Source of the DNA: Prochlorococcus sp. AG-355-G23 | Lineage (GTDB): Bacteria; Cyanobacteriota; Cyanobacteriia; PCC-6307; Cyanobiaceae | Assembly (NCBI GenBank): GCA_003278765.1 | Contig: QCDK01000010.1 | Coordinates: forward strand, 1 to 33,198 | Length of the DNA stretch: 33,198 bases | Reading direction: 5' to 3' | In this document: piece by piece, positions 32,937 to 33,198 of the stretch | Numbering within the stretch: the stretch's first letter is position 1 | Layout: each line of letters starts with the position of its first letter | The notes under the pieces: generated by a model | The model's input: only the letters and a program-made list of their open reading frames with translations | Database searches by the model: none | Told to the model about the DNA's origin: nothing | Program-made: the position numbers and the translations under genes

Positions 32937-33198
32937 TTAACCTTTTGACTCGCCTTTAGTAACCTTTTTGGTAAATGAAATTGTTTTTGAAAACATTTGG
33001 AATCCTGTGACGAGCATCCATAAAACTCCAAGGGAATTTAATATTACGTATATAAGTTCTCCATGTTCTCCAAGCCATTCGCCCTCATGGAGAGACATTA
33101 ACCAATGAACTTGTTCTCTAGAGTAACCCAGTAAATCTTTTGAAACCCTATAAAGAAGACCAGTAATTGAAGATATAAATAATGGAAGAAAAATCCAG
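32937..33198 (-). CDS. PepSY-associated membrane protein, C-terminal part
   Basis: The minus-strand frame is open from the window edge to TAA at 32937-32939 and gives 86 residues; the start lies outside. It shows a membrane helix ([20 protein letters not shown]), a loop with [20 protein letters not shown] that matches the His-containing segment of PepSY-associated TM proteins, a second helix ([19 protein letters not shown]) and a basic tail ([13 protein letters not shown]). Function is unknown; members of the family are linked to iron/heme-related or periplasmic redox roles. Family assignment is from motif memory only. Confidence 0.65.
   Translation of the reverse strand, partial: WIFLPLFISSITGLLYRVSKDLLGYSREQVHWLMSLHEGEWLGEHGELIYVILNSLGVLWMLVTGFQMFSKTISFTKKVTKGESKG

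Overview
The window is chromosomal DNA of a marine picocyanobacterium, almost certainly a high-light-adapted Prochlorococcus. The sequence is very AT-rich, genes are packed with gaps of only a few to about 160 bp, and the content is cyanobacterial: photosystem I subunits PsaF and PsaJ, Rieske protein and cytochrome f, a high-light-inducible protein, a cyAbrB regulator, a DUF3067 protein and a cyanobacterial A2-type cytochrome oxidase. I see no insertion sequence, prophage, CRISPR array, integrase or island boundary. No gene-free stretch exceeds 300 bases; the longest gaps (about 150-160 bp at 8629-8776, 29040-29200 and 31929-32077) hold only AT-rich leaders and a few inverted repeats.

Layout. 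2-3147 (+): tail of a lysine-rich repeat protein, a DUF2232 membrane protein, a CobT-like (TIGR00303) protein and an orphan solute-binding lipoprotein. 3136-4278 (-): iron-sulfur aldo/keto reductase. 4391-5044 (+): riboflavin synthase. 5055-5408 (-): cyAbrB. 5507-8541 (-): ctaC-ctaD-ctaE encoding cytochrome c oxidase, divergent from 8777-10725 (+) ctaA-ctaB, which make its heme A. The plus strand continues with an ABC exporter (ATPase and permease) and a small coiled-coil protein, converging on a standalone groEL (-). A 59-aa membrane protein, fabG, ispD, an LD-carboxypeptidase, a UbiA prenyltransferase and ppx follow in alternating orientations.

20124-23820 (-) is a tight run petC-petA-lgt-cobM-RodZ-like. 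Then come DUF3067 (+), tatC, an 86-aa membrane protein and a shortened Rqc2/NFACT homologue (all -), gmk (+), psaF-psaJ (-), tsaD-hli (+), a CPA1 antiporter (+) and gltX (-). The right end, all on the minus strand, is tRNA-Asp, a 64-aa basic protein, tRNA-Trp, rplS and the C-terminal end of a PepSY-type membrane protein.

Functional threads: photosynthetic and respiratory electron transport with its maturation (oxidase plus heme A synthesis; Rieske and cytochrome f near TatC, the translocase expected to export Rieske; PsaF/PsaJ and an Hlip), isoprenoid and quinone supply (ispD, ubiA), cobamide synthesis (cobM, CobT-like), envelope genes (lgt, ldcA, RodZ-like) and translation (gltX, tsaD, rplS, two tRNAs, Rqc2-like). 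This is mostly a core-genome region. The item most worth a second look is the Rqc2 homologue, which appears to lack the middle of the family. Several small conserved-looking genes are easily missed by length cutoffs.
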